Part shown: in pieces, positions 26,901 through 42,099 of the stretch
How positions within the stretch are numbered: position 1 is the first letter of the stretch
How the letters are laid out: each line of letters begins with the position of its first letter
Source: Liriodendron chinense
Taxonomy: Eukaryota > Streptophyta > Magnoliopsida > Magnoliales > Magnoliaceae
Assembly (NCBI GenBank): GCA_003013855.2
Contig: ML058440.1
Coordinates: 1,736,001 to 1,800,000, forward strand
Reading direction: 5' to 3'
DNA: 64,000 nt
Notes under the pieces: model-generated
What the model saw: only the letters and a program-made list of their open reading frames with translations
Told to the model about the DNA's origin: nothing
Databases searched by the model: none
Made by a program: the position numbers and the translations under genes

Positions 26901-29900
26901 TGACAATCAAAAAGAGTTCGTCTAAGATTGGGATGCTGATTTGAACAATTGCACAAAATGTCTTATTGCTGAAAATCTTACTCAATAAACTATGAATCTT
27001 AAATGTATATCAAAATGTTAGAAGAAGAATAGTTCCATTTGACAGATTTACTTCATTCCCAGTTATAGCTAAGGTCTCCCAAAGGGCTGCTCTATTCACA
27101 GTGCTTCTGAATTTTCAGATTCAAAAGAGGGACTTCAGTAGGTTTTATAGGTTTGGCCCCAAAAAGGGATCATAGATTCATAGTCGACCAGTGCTGTAGC
27201 CGCATTGGCGAACATGCTCATGGAACTCTCCTCTTCAGAGTAACTGGCTATGACTATGACTATGGCTACAGTCATGCATTAGCGTAAAGAAAAGGACAAG
27301 GGTATGTCTATGAACAGGTGTATCAAGGATGCAAATATGGGTATGGAGGTGTCCAACCACAGTTACAGCCACAGCCATAGCTGAAACCTGTGCAATTGAG
27401 AGAGACAATGACAACTACATGACTGCTTGGTATCCATTGATAGGCATGCAGGTGCACATTTTAAGGATGAGTACCATTGATATGTTCAAGAGTACAAGGC
27501 CACAACCTCATGAGTTGGGCACAATATTGCAGCGTGGACTTGGAGCAACAATATTATGGCTGCCACAATGGGACTAGAGACGACTTTGAGCAGCCTCATT
27601 AGTCCACGTGGATTTGAGATCAAGTTAATTTTTTTTTTGTTCTGTTTAGTTTTTGTTGTATTGAGTATTATATTGCTCATACTGTATGACATCTAAATAA
27701 TATGAACTCATTTTAGGTATAATTGCATAATTTATGGCCGAAAACGCATAGTTTTGTCCTCTTAAGAAAAAAGGACACCCATTATGAAATGTGTGTAATC
27801 AAGTCTTTTGACATCTCCTGAAGTTACACTAAAAAATCCTACAATTTTTCATAAAATTTCCCCTAAGTTTCCCAAAGGCTGTGACATGGTATTAAAAAAG
27901 GGTAAGGTAACGGCCGCATTATGCGGCCGAAATGGCCGTAATGGCTGTTACAGAAAAAATGGCCCATAATGGTCCCATAGTGGTCCCATAATAGGGACAA
28001 AACAGCCTTTTTCAAAAAGTAAAGAAGGCCGTAATGGCTGTTACAGCCCACATATCATAATGGTGACAGTGGTGACCGTTACGGCCTACCGTTATGGAAT
28101 ACCTTGGGCTGTGAAATTATTTGATATCTACAATATTTCCCGTTCTTAAAGATACGATTGCCATGTGTGATATCAATATGCACAACACTAGGCAAACCAT
28201 TAGCTTTTAGCAGGTTGGTTGGGTTAGCTAAGATCTTAACCATCAATCATACTCAACAATAGACAAAAATATTGCCAATGGTTCCTATCTGTGTTTAGAA
28301 GAGACTAAATAAGCTTATGAGTAATTTATTTGCCCATTTACACTCAAGGTGTTGTCGCATTTCCTAAAAAAATTTAGAATGGCCAATCAATTCTTTAAAT
28401 TGGTTGCTAGTTTGTTGGAGGCATGAAACCATGGAACCATGACTTCGGATCTCTGAAGGGAAGGAAATATTTGGAGTTTGATGCTCCCCGTAGCATTGTT
28501 GTCAATTTAGAAGGAGCCCAAGTTGTGCCTTCCAAAATAAGAAAAAGCTTTGGAGTGTTGTTGAGAGGGTCCACGAGAGGATTATCTCAACCGTTAGCAC
28601 GCACAAAAATCACGGGTGTTTAGATATGCTGATTTATGAGAAGGGTGGATGGAGGTCAATGAAGACCATGGAGGTAGAGTGTCAAAACCAACTAGGCTAG
28701 GGTTTTGCTCCTATAGGTTTCTAGAAGCTTAATTTTGATGGTAGCTCATGGGGTAATATGGAGCTAGCCAAAGTAATATGGGACAATTTTGCTAGCCAAT
28801 CATTGTCGCCATTCCAAAAAAAAAAAAAAAAAAGGTGATATGTAGCCACCCAAGATAGGGGTAGTCATCAGGGATGGCTGGGAATCTATTGGGCCCAAGT
28901 CTCATTGAAGAGGTGATTGATGAACTCCAACAAGACAGAAACAATGACTGTTGGTCCGTATGAAAGTGGTCATCTTGTTGCAGCAACCAATGACAAGACA
29001 CAGTTGTGAATTGCATGCCGCTGAAAGATCTTACAAGCAATTATGCATCATCATCATCAAGCTCATAGATTTTGTAGCTTATCATGTCAAAAGAAAACAA
29101 AAAAGGTCCCACACAGGTAAAGCAGTCAACAAGTCAGGTTCAGGTCAGGTGTCGGTGTACCCATGCACCCAGACCTGCAAAAGGAGGTTCAATTCAAGTC
29201 CAGGTCTGGGTACCATACTTGACGTAACAAACCCAAATCTGGTCGGGTTCCGATCCAGGTGTTCATCAGGTAGGCAGTTTGCTGAATGTCCCCTGGTTTG
29301 AAAATAAGACATTTTTACTCATATGGTGGAATATGTACTTTTGATGTGGATCATTTGTCATCCTTTTTCTAAGTGCCCCATTCTCAGTGTATTCATGCAG
29401 TCAACCTGGTGCAGGGACCCAGAAATTTTGGGCTATTAAGCATTCTGTGGGGCCTCACTGATGAATGGCCTGGATATCAAACACATGAGCACATGTGGGT
29501 GCTTGTACGTGGCATGTACAGACATTAACATGTGTAGAAACAACTGCTAGTAAGCAGTTATGGTTTGGAAATGTTGTTTAAAGGACGATTTCTAGAGAGG
29601 AATTATATGATAGGTGGCCCATATCATGACACCAGAAGGTTATTTACTGGGATCTCACTCCTCACCGGCCTCACTCCTCACTGATCGGGAGTCCCACTCC
29701 TCACCCACCTCTTATGCTCTTAACACCAAGTCACCAATTACCACTACTATGCATTGACTGTAACCATCTCTACCTCAATCAATTTCCCAGAATTTGTAGC
29801 TTTTGTCATTCCTAATCAAGATATTCTAAATATCTAATAAAAACTATCATTAAGGATGCGTCTCCTTGCACCAAATATCATGAAATTTCATGATATTTTG

Positions 29901-32900
29901 CACCAAATTAGACTGATTAATCATGAAATATCATGATATTTGGTGCAACCAATTGTACCCACAATAAGTTTAAAATATTCAATTACAGATAATTATATAT
30001 TTCGAATTCATTACATTATTTTATATAGAAGCTTCCTAGGCATCCTAACATTTTTAGAACTGCTGCTTTCCATCCGCAAACTAATATTTGCACTAGCTCC
30101 GGCTTCATGATACTAAGCATGGCAACCTAGAACATAAAGAGAATTATTCAGCTGAACTTTTCTCACTAGTCTAGTATACATTTTGTGGGATCAACTGAAT
30201 GGAAATAGTTTGTGAGGTCAAATGAAAATCCTACAAACCCTACAAGAGATTGAGATAATTATATAAGATTGCAGCACGTTGCATACGAACTGATGTTCGG
30301 TGTCCAGTCCTTGGCAAGTATGGACAGCTGGCAAAATGAGGGATCCGTAAAAACATTCAAAGCTCTAAGGTTGGTTTCTACCAAAAATCCTGCATAATTC
30401 CTATTTTGAGTTGAGAGCATGGACAAAACCCTTCAGTATGTCGTCTCCTGGGGTTTGTGTTCGGGGATTCGGGGATACGGACGAAGATTATATAGCGCTT
30501 TTCAAGTTGGTGGTGGAGCGAGGCCTAAGAATTACAGTAGATGGCATTCCCATTGTCGGACCATCAGGCCACGCTCAGCCCAATAGGGAGTTAAATAATT
30601 TAGAAGTGACCCAGATTGGGCTTTTGGAAGCTATTCCGCATTGGAATAGAAAGGGAAGAGGGGCAGCTAAGGTGACCCAATGAAGGTCCTCTCATGGAAT
30701 TTTAAAGGGCTGGGATGCCCCCAGAAAAGATCCCAGGTGCGAGATATGTGCATTCATTCAAGGAAAAGATTATTGTTTTGCAGGAAACAAAGATTCAAGC
30801 GATGAATAGGGGAATAGTTAACTCTCTGTGGCGCCATAAGGGAAGGGACTGACTCACTCACGATTCCATTGGATCAGTGGGTGGAATCCTTCTTTTGTGG
30901 GATACTTCGGTGTGGGTTGTGGAAGAGAATTGGATTGGCCTTTTCTCTATCAATGTTGTCTTTAGAGAAAATAGCTCAGGTTTTCGCTGGGCGTTCTCTG
31001 GTGTTTATGGTCCGTCCAAAAGCTCTCAGCGGGCTAACTTTTGGCTTGAGGTCAAGGCTATGAGCTCTAGATGGAACCTTCCGTGGTTGGTAAGAGAGGA
31101 CTTTAATGTTACCCGTTTTTCCTATAAGAGATCTAATGGATCTGGTATCTCCCACTTAAGGAGAAGCTTTTCCGATTGTGTGGGTAACCATGGGATGGTG
31201 GATCTACCGATGGGGGATGTCAAATACACGTAGTCGAATGGTAGATCCACCCCTTCAATGTCCCCCGACAAATTCCTCCCCTCTTATGACTGATAAGTCA
31301 CTTCTCTTTTGCCCAGCAAAGGGGGCTCCCTAGACCGATTTCTGATCACTGCCCCATCCCGCTGGAAACTGATGAATTGAATTGGGGGCCGAAACCTTTC
31401 AGGCTCAAGTTGGTTCGAGTTAGCATGGCTCAAAGTTGAAGGCTTCAAGGATTTGATTTTGGATTGTTGGAGCTCTTGCTTTCCTAAAGGTAGGCTAGGC
31501 TTTATCCCTTATAAAAAGCTCCAGATGAAAACTAAGCTCAAAGCTAGGCATAAGGAATTCTATGGATCCAGAGAGGCCAAAAGCGCTTCCTTACTCGGCA
31601 CCATTCAAGAGCTAGATGTTAAGGAGATTGATCTCCTATCTGAAGAAGAACAATCTCTAAGACTCCAACTCACGGTTGATTATTGTGTAAGACTGAAAGA
31701 AGAAGAGATTAAATGGAGACAGTGATCTCGGGCGTTGTGGCTTAAGGAGAGATCTTAATACAAAATATTTCCATGATTATGCTAATGCCCGATCCCATAT
31801 CAACTCTATCACATCTATCGAGATTGATAACCACTTGGTTACAAATAAATTTGTAATCTGTAACTCCATTATTGATTTCTATACTAATTTGCTGACTGCA
31901 GAGAATGTGTTCCGCCCTAGTATTGATGAGCTGGAATTCCAAAGCATCTCGAAAGAGGAAGTTATGCAGCTCGAGAAACCGGTGGACCTCAAAGAATGAA
32001 AGCAGCAATCTGGGACTTGGAAAGTGACAAAGCTATCCAGTATCGTTTCTCCTTTCCAGTTCGCTTCCGTAGAGGGTAGGCGGATCCTTAACTCAGTTCT
32101 CATTGCTAATGAATGCATTGACTCTTTTGCCAGGGATAAGAGATCGGGCATTCTCTGTAAGCTTGATCTGCAGAAAGCCTATGACCACGTAGACTAGTCT
32201 TTCCTGGATTATATGCTCCAAAGAATGGGATTTGGTTACACTTGGATGGCTTGGATGAGAATCTATATATCTTCTGCTAAAGTCTCGTTCCTCATTAATG
32301 GATCCCCCTTCAGATACTTTAAAGCTTCCAGAGGCATTCGGCAAGGGGACCCCCTCTCTCCTTTTCTGTTTGTGCTGGTTACTGAAGCCCTCAGCCGTAT
32401 GCTATCCAAGGGTCAGGCGGTGGGGCTGTTTAGAGGCTTCTCGATCAGAAATTTTACTCCCTGTATCAATCATCTACAATTCGATGATGATACATTGCTT
32501 TTCTGTGATGCAGATGAGGTCATGGTCACCTTCCTTAGTATGACAATCTGCTGGTTCCAAGTGGTTTCAGGCTTAAAGGTTAACATGTCTAAATTGGAAC
32601 TTTTTGGAATCAATCTCCCCTCCGAGGTTTGTTCTCCGTTTACTAATTCCTTTAGATGCAAGGTAGGAAACCTTTCAACACTCTACTTGGGCCACCCTTT
32701 GTGCATGGGCAAACCTCCTCTTTGCCTTTGGGACAACATTTTGGAAAGGATGGAAAGAAAACTCTCGTCTTGGATGTTGAATGTGTTGTCTCTTGGGGGC
32801 AGGATAAATCTAATCAAGGCCTCCCTCTCCAACATGCCCATCTACTATTTGGCCCTCTTCCATTGTCCCAAATCGATTATCTCTAAAATTGTTTCCTTGT

Positions 32901-35900
32901 GTAGGAAATTTCAGTGGCAAGGATGCAACAAATCCTTCACGTTTCCCCTGCTATAGTGGAAGGAGGTGTGTACTCCTTATTGCGAAGGGGGTGCGGGAAT
33001 AAAAAAAATCTTGAGATCATTAACAAGGCACTCCTTGGGAAATGGATCTAGAGATTTGGAGTTGAATCAAATAGCCTTTGCAGGAAAATCATAGCTGCTA
33101 AATATGGTACTACCCCTTTGGGGTGGTGGACGAAAGATTCAGCAATGTACAAATCCTCCTCCCTATGGGAAAAAAATGTCAGCGTCTCCCCATTCTTTCG
33201 TTTCAATGTCCAGTTCAACCTTGGAGACAGAAACAGAATCAGGTTTTGGTTAGACCAGTAGTGTGGTCAAACTTTGTGTTATGTCCTTATCAGGATATTG
33301 TTGTGAAGGATTGCTTCTACCATAACGGGTTTGGAGGAGTTTGGATTCCTCCATTCAGAAGGAATTTCAATGATGAGGAGATCAGTGATCTTACATCGCT
33401 GCTCTCTCTTTTGCAGGACTTCCTTCCTGATCCCTTAATTCAAGATTCCATGGCTTGGAAGCTTTCTAGCTTCGGAATTCTCTCCATCAAGTCTTTCTAT
33501 AATCAAATGTCATCTTCAGTCAATCCCTCTACCTGTTGCCACACCGAGGCGATCTAGTCCTATGGAATCCCTCCTAAAGCAGTTGTGTTCGGCTAGCTTG
33601 CAAAAAGGAATAGAATTCTCATGGTGGACAACGGACAACCTTAGAAGAAGAGGAATGGTGTTGCCCAACGCGCGTCTTTTATGCCTGAAGGATGAAGAAT
33701 CTGTTGATCATCTCCTTGTCCACTGTCCCTACACTTCTGACATTTGGTGGAGTATCCTTCACCTAGCAGGTGTGAGCAAGGTCATGCCATCGTCCCTCGA
33801 CTAGCTCTTTTGTTCTTGGCATGCGGATTCTGGTGGAGTGCTTGGCAAGAGGAAATGGCGTTGTATTATGCTAGTGGTCCTGTGGGTAGTATGGGCTAAG
33901 AGGAACGACAGGGTCTTTAGAAATCAGAGCCTTTCTTCGGCGGCTATTTTCTCTAAAGTGTTGATCTTGTTCAGGGATTGGGCGCCATGAGGCTACTCGT
34001 TTTCTTCTTTTTTTTTCTTTTTTTTTTTTTAATGCGACCAAGGCTTTGGCTATTGTATCTCTTTTCCTCCCACTTTCTCCTTTGTTCGATTTTCTCTATT
34101 TGTTTCTTGGTTTTCCTTTTTTCTTTTTTGTCTGGTTTCAGTCGTGTCCTGCAGTCTTTTTGGTCTTTTTGGGCAGCTTTGTTGTCTCTTTTAATAAAGT
34201 GCTTATCTTTCATAAAAAAAATAATAATAATAATAAAACCCCTTCAGTGTGAATTCTCATCCTAGTTTGATTGAATGATTTATAGGCGGTTTTACTTAAG
34301 AATGGTGTTTGGAGCAAGACATCAGTTCCAAATAGAGTTTGACCAATAAATGCAAGAAAATATGCAAAAATAATAATGATGATAATGATAAATAAAAAAT
34401 CAATGTGATGAGATTACTAGTGCTTCAACATCATACTAAGCATATGGAATAACTTGTATTATTAGTATGATGTAATAATTCCCACGAAGATAGAGTACCT
34501 TCATAACAAACAAAACAATTAAAATGCCAAAACCTAAAGGATAGCTGAAAGAGCACCCTATGAAACAAGTTGCATAAACAAATGTTACAATGCTTAGTTG
34601 TTATCAGTCCAAAGAACTACAACATGATGATGATGATCATCATCATCATCTAAGCCTAATCCCAACTAATTGGGGCTGGTACATCTATCCTTTTCCGCCA
34701 TTCCACTCTATCAAGGGCCATAATTTAGGCCATAGTAGGTCATCAAGTTTTTTCTTACCACCTTCACCCACGTCCTTCTAGGCCTTCCCCTTGCCCTTTT
34801 AGAGTGTTCAACTTGTACCAACTTACTCCTAATCGCGAAGTTCTAGGTCTCCGTTGCACATGACCAAACCATCTAAGTCTACTTCCCTTCATCTAAATAC
34901 CTATTGGTGTTATTCCTAAATTTCCTCCAATGCATTCATTTCTAATTCTTATCCTTCCTTGTATTGCTACTCATCCATCTCAACATCCTCATTTCAGCTA
35001 CATTGAACCTATGAACATGTTATTCTTTAACTGCTCAAACATTTTGTTCCATAAAGCATGAGTTGTCTTATAGTCATCCTGTAAAATTTCCCATTCAGTT
35101 TGAGTGGTACAGGACGATCACATAAAACTCCAAAGACACATCTCCATTTCCATCCCACTTGAATCCTATGGGCAACATTCTCCTCGATCTCTCCACTCTC
35201 ATGAATTAACGACCTAAGATATCCAAAGTGGTCATTTTAGGAAACTTCTCAGTCGGCAATCTTAACTAGCTCCTCGTCCCCACTCCTCTTGTTACTAAAT
35301 TGACTCCATCTAATTTGTTTTAGTCCGACTAATTTTAAATCCTTCATATTCTAAAGCTACCCTCCACAAATCTAGATGTCTTTATGCCCTCTCTCGTCTT
35401 GTCAATCAAAATTATATTATCCGCAAACAACATACATCATGGGATCTCTTCCTGCAAATGCCTCATTAACTCGTCTATAACCAATGCAAAAAGGGATGGG
35501 CTCAATGCCAACCCCTAGTGCAAGCCTAGAGTAATTGGGAACTCACTTGTCCTCACATTTGTTGCTACTTCCTCATATATATCCTTAATCATATCCTCTT
35601 GAAATTCCTTCCTTTCCTAATGCCCACTAGATTAACTTTCTAAGGAACCTAATCATAAGTTTTCTCTAAGTGAATAAAGACCATGTGGAGATCCTTCCAC
35701 CTCTGCTTATATTTCTCCACCAACTGTCTAAGTAGGAAAATAGCTTTAATGGTACTGTGGTGGACCTCCCTAGCATGACACCAAACTAATTTTCTAATAC
35801 ATCCATCTCATGCCTTAGGTTTTGCTCAATCATTCTTTTCAATTCCACAGTTGTTAGAGTAGCTCTGTATGTCTCCTCTATACTTACAAATATGTACCTT

Positions 35901-38900
35901 AGACAATGTTTTAAATATCAACAATATCGGCCGATATATCTTGTATCCCACCTGTGCAATATGAAACGCATAGGTAGTGCCGATATATCCTGCATGGTCG
36001 ATCCGGTGAGCATTTTCAATTTTTGATCCCTTTTTTTCGTTGAAATTATGTTAAATTAGTGTCAAATGGTTAAATATCCGTTGGTTCTTTTATATTTTGC
36101 ATGAAAAATCATGGAGTTGAAGCTTTGATTTCAATATCCATTGGTTCTTCATGTTCTCCATGTTTTTTGTCGAAATTTTCCTTCAACCAGCTATCGATTA
36201 AGACTAATTTCAAAGTATTTAGGAGCATTTGATGAAATGATCATCACATAACACTCTAAATGTTATGCATTCAATTTTAATATAGTTGCATTAGTTCAGT
36301 CAAACAACGCATAGCTTAGGACCCTATAGAAAGAAAACCCATTATGTTCACTTCTTTTTTGAGATGTTATGATTTAAGAGTGTGTGTTAAGGTCTTTTTT
36401 AACAATCCTTAAAGTTTCATTGAAAAATTCAACCATTTTCCCTATGTTTCCCCATGTTTCCGAAAAAGTGCAATAAATTACCCGATACAAATGATATATC
36501 CCATGCGATAACCGATACATATCTATATTCCAAAGGTGCAATACGTAACGCGATACCGATATTGCAAATATTGACCACTACTTTTCATCCATTTGTATCC
36601 CAAGCGTGCGATACCGTATCTTGTAGAATAACTCAATCGCCAACTAAAATAACCCAATATCTCCCATACACTTCTAAAGCTTCTTGCTATACCATTGGTT
36701 CGACAGCCTTTTCTGTTTTCATCTTTCTCAGAGCTTCTTTCACTATAGATATCCTAATCCTATGAAAGTATATTTGGTCTTCAACATCATTTGAGTTTAT
36801 GGGTCCTTCTATCCTAATGCTTTAAGAATGATTTTCATTTAACAAGTTCTGAAAATAGCTTATCCACTTTTTAGTGATCTCATTGTCCTTGACTAGTACC
36901 CTTTGGTCATCACTCTTAATACATCTAACATGATCTAGGTCCCTGCTCTTCCTCTCATTTTTCCAAGTTTGAAGACATCTTTCTCACCTCCCCTTGTCCC
37001 CAATCTGTTGTAGAGATCATCATAAGCCTTAAATTTAGCCTTGTAGACTGAAAAAATATCAGCTAATTAGACATTTTAATATTAACTGTTGGCAGGAGTG
37101 ACAAACTGATGCAATCAAGCAAGCCATCCAAGATAACAAGCCCGTATACTACTAACATATCAGGGGTAATGTTATAGATGGAAATAGCAATCATAATCTC
37201 TAGTACTGGCACTTCTAACACTCCACCTAGTATCAAGCCTACTAACTTCAGACCTATGTCTGCAGGCTTCAAATATGGATACTGCATCCAACATTTTTAT
37301 GACAATCGGTGTTTTAAGTCTGACACCCATATCCTACTAACATTTCAATCTGTTGCCACTACCTATATCCTTTAACAAATTTGAAACTATAGCAACTTTT
37401 CAATCTACTATATACAAGCTTTTATTTGTCTTTATTTATTTGCAAGATTATCCATACAAGCATGCTTTCCTACAATATGTTTTGTAGGATACTCTTTCCC
37501 ATCATCAGCAGGCGATCTATCAAAAGCATGGCACAGAGTGAATTTTGGTAAAGAAAGGACATTGCTAAGGAGAATGTCCTTGCTCGCTGTTTGGTGGTCC
37601 GTGTGGGAAGAAAGAAATGCTAGATGTTTCTGAAATGATAGCAAGTCAGCGGAGGCAAATTTCCCAAAGTGCGAAGCTTTTAATTATGAGTGGGCTTCCA
37701 ATATTGATAAACTTAAGGGGTGTTATTTTCTCTTTCTTGGGATGTAGCCAGGCCGCTATCTCAGCGGCTTGGTGCTGCTTGTTTGTTTTTTGTTTCTTGC
37801 TTTAATAAAATTCTAGTTATTATTCAAAAGAAGAAGAAGAAGAAGAAGAAGAAGAAGAAATGATGTATCCGTGCAAACCATCAAAGGCAACAACCACGTA
37901 AAGGATGAAGCAGAGGACATTGCTCTCCACAAAGATGGAAGTCATACCCACATCCAACATTTTGCCAATAATCAGTGTTTTAGCTGCACAGAAGACACGC
38001 CTGTAAAAATGACATGCTTATGTGGCATAGCTTTGAACAAGCAACAGTATTCATTCAATAGACAGTCGAGGTGAAAGAAAGGCAACAATTTCTATTTCTA
38101 AGTTAGAACTACGGCAAGGATGCTTTTCACGTCTGTATGCCAAACTGATAGAAAACAGAGGCTTAAATGGTATCAATAAGGTGCATATAATGATACACGT
38201 AACACATCAACTGAAAAGGAGTAATCAACTCACCTTCGGCTAAAAATTTGGTGAAGAGAAGAGATCAACCAGCTCCGATCCTTCTCTTGATCTCTGTTTT
38301 GCACACTCGAATCTGACCCATCCTCCTTGATGCAGTCATCATTGTGTTCATCAACTATGAAATTGATTCTCTTTGTTGTAATCTGAAAGAAGACATTCCT
38401 TAATGCAGTTAGGAACAGGAAGTGGAGTTGGAAACTGTACTGTATGTGTCAAGCACTATATGACAGCCTCCTCAAGCAAAGTAAACAAAGCCGTGAATCC
38501 TTAAGCATCAAGCATGAGAAATATTTAAAAGATACAACACATTAAAAAAATTACTGAAGAGATGCAATAGATGAGCTTTGCTAAGCACACATGCACTGAC
38601 AACGCTAATAACGCACACGCCACCACTTGCCAGCCAGGCACATTGGTACGAGATCCATCCCATTCATCAGATGCCTACCACCATTTAGATTCTCTTTCCC
38701 ATTATTCAAGTTGATCAAATCATCAGGTGGGCCAGGGTTTACAAAAGAAATTAATGGCTGAAAAATACTTTGCTAAAAAATTTTAATTGTCCTACTTTTT
38801 CAGACATTGCAGCCCACCTTCTGAATGGACCAGATATATTTTTGGAAGAGAACATCTACATGATCAGAACCACCTAATGGATGGCTTGGATATTGCACCT

Positions 38901-39692
38901 GTCAGCCACACTAGCACATGGGGTAGAGTTTGCATTAGCAGACTTGCACACGTGTCTGGACTTAGCAAATCTGGCAACAGATTGTATCAAAGAATGGAAA
39001 AAAAGATGGAAAGAATAATGTTAGCAGTCTTCTGAGCATGGCTAAACAGAAGTTACACCCCCATTATGTCTTATCCTCATTTGGTTCGTTAGCTAATTAA
39101 CTAAGATACATGTAAGGAGATAAAACAACTGGAAATTAGAAAAGTCTAACAAGATTCATGAATCAAGAAAAATAATTTTTTTTTACTAAAATTAGTGTCA
39201 GCAGATGTATAATTTTTGTTATAATGACAACTCAGCTGGACAAATCCTGTTCTTCCATGTCACGTTACCACGGACCATATCCTCAAATAAAACATAGGTC
39301 TGCAAGTCTTTTCTTACGACCTTAACCCACGTCCTTTTGGACCTTCCTCTTGCCCTTTTAGAGCCTCCAACTTGAACCGACTCATTCCTAACCAATGCAG
39401 TTCTTGGTCTCCATTGCACATGGCCAAACCATCTAAAAGCCCACTTCCCTCATCTCATTACCTATCGGTGCTACTCGTAAGCCTGAAAAAAAGAAAGAAG
39501 CAGATGATGAAAATCCTCCTTTACCAAAATTACAGATAGCTAATCCCTAGGGCTGCAATCACCTCCCCACACCCTTGACCAACTTCGAGGCCTTCAGCCC
39601 ATGTTAACATTTTCCATTTCACTCTACCGAAAACCTTTTCAATGATTCTGATTTAAAGACTCCATTACTTTGCTCCTTCTATGGCATGTGCA

Positions 39693-39748
<56 letters not shown>

Positions 39749-42068
39749 GCCCAAAATGGATTCAATGGTGGGCAACCTGCCCCAACTTTTTCAGTGTTGG
39801 GACCCACTCTAATTTTAGATCTGCCTTGTCTTTGTGATGATGTCCTAAAATGAACCGGCCAAACAGATGCACATAGTGGATTTTACAAAGTCAACACAAT
39901 GGGCCCACAAAGCCTTTGTTGCACAATCCCTAATACAACGTTGTCTGTGCAAGCTACATACAAAGAGGGTAAGTGGGAGCGGCTACTCACATGAAAGGAC
40001 TGAAATGACAAAGATGACCTTGATTTTGAAGGGTTAAACACATTCCTTTTACCTTGTTGGCCAAAGAAGGGTGCCCGGCATATTAGCCAACTTGTTGGTG
40101 GATACGATATAGCCCTATGGCCCTAAAACACATTCCTTTTACCTTGTTGGCCAAAGAAGGGCTAAACACATTCCTTTCTTCCTTTTTTTCTTTGGAAAAT
40201 ATCTCAAAAGTTATTGGTCAAGTAATTCTAAAATAATTTGCGGACCCAAAATATGTGTTCTTTTATAGTTTTGAACATGAATTTGAAAGTGTAGTGGATC
40301 ATTCTTTGGTAGGAATGCTGTCTATCAAGTAGTGTAGCCTGACCTATCGAAAGTCGACCAACTAGGACCTAATTAAACATAAATCAAGCATGATTTGGTG
40401 GATTTTGGCCTGTGATGTGTAAATTCAACAAAAAGACGATGCAAGGATGAAACAAAAAGATGGTTTACCCCTTCTTTGATATTTCCAAATTTAAAATTAG
40501 TTTCTAGGTATATGGTGCTCATATAAACCAATATGATCCATATATTTTCATAACTTGCTGATTCACCCCCATATCACATAATAGGTATATGGTGCTCATA
40601 TTAACCAATATGATCCATATATTTCCATAACTTGCTGATTCACCCCCCATATCACATAATAGGGGTGACCCTTCGTTTTGCATAACGACCAATAGGCCTG
40701 TAACATAACCGTTTTTTAAAACCATGCCTAGACAACCCTCTCCCCGACAACCCTGCTCCGAGAGATATTCGCCTCTTTCAAGGAAGCAAGCCTATATAGC
40801 GCTCTGCAACTTCCAAGCACTAAGGTATCTCTCCAAGTCAAAAGATACATATTTATGACTCAAACTAAAAGAAGGAAGATGGCACTGAAACCTCTTAAGA
40901 ATAAATAAAGTTTTAATCAACTGCAATCTATTGACCTAACGAAACTATTAGAATGGGACCCTAATTTATGTTGGGAATCAAAGAAACAAAGGGCCACATG
41001 AATGAGGATTGGAAGGAGGGAGGCACTATTCTCGTCATGCAGGGAACATGACCTCCACTTTATAAATATAAATATCTGCCAAATTAGTAAATTTTGATAG
41101 ATTCTGATGACAATGAAGGTCTCAAAGGAATTAATGAAAGGAACTCTCCATATACAATCTTTTCCATATCCTTATTGTGTAATGTATCGCACCCTTGGGA
41201 TATGAATACATACCGATTATCACATGGTATGTAACAATTGTATCGCATAATGTATCTCTTTGTTGGGAAACACGGGGAAACATTGGAAAATTGGTCAGAC
41301 TTTCAATGAAAAATCAGAGATTGTTAAACAAGACATTAATACACACTTAGAAATCAAAAATCACAAAAACAAAAGTGCACACAATAGGTTTCCTTTGATA
41401 GGGTCCTAATCTATGCACTGACCGACTGAACTAATGCAAGTATATTCAAAGTCAACTAATATAATTTATAAATATAAGAAGACATGTATGGAAACACAAT
41501 CAATAAAAGCAAAAGAAGTAGAAAACTAAATATACCTATGAATAATGTGGGTGGCAATGGCTAAAACCCACATAGAGCTACGTGATAGGTTAAAATCATC
41601 ATCTCTATCTCAACGAGCCTAGGCATAGTACCATTGCTCCACAAACCAAAAATACTATGCCCAGGTCATAGTAGAATGATACCAGTGAAGATACACTCTA
41701 ACATAACGATGGTACTCATCCTCTTCAATTTGAGAAATTTTGAAAATTTTCCCAATTTTCCGCAAATTAGGCCATCTTCTACCAAATCCCAAAACTTGTA
41801 TATGTGAGATGATTTCATCAAACACTACTAAATTCTCTGAAATAGGGATCAATTGACCACTAATCAAAGTGGAATTTTGAAAAAAAGAGTTAACATTTTA
41901 AGTTTTTAATTAAAAAATTAATTTCTTTCAAAAAATTCCCAAATTGACAAGAATCATTAGATCAAGTTACATAAAAGTTCGATTTCATGTTTGGACACTA
42001 AGACTATAACCTATTTGTGAAAATGTTGAATTTTCTCAAATTTTTCACAAATCGACACTTTTTTTTTT

Positions 42069-42099
<31 letters not shown>

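Noticed and set aside
28423..28623. 66-aa ORF as a possible gene
   Set aside because: It is short, lies in an intron, has no recognisable domain and no splice context. It is possibly a repeat remnant.
34622..34651. ATGATG/CATCAT palindrome as a regulatory hairpin
   Set aside because: It is the ATC-repeat 3' tail of an RTE LINE, seen also at 18650.
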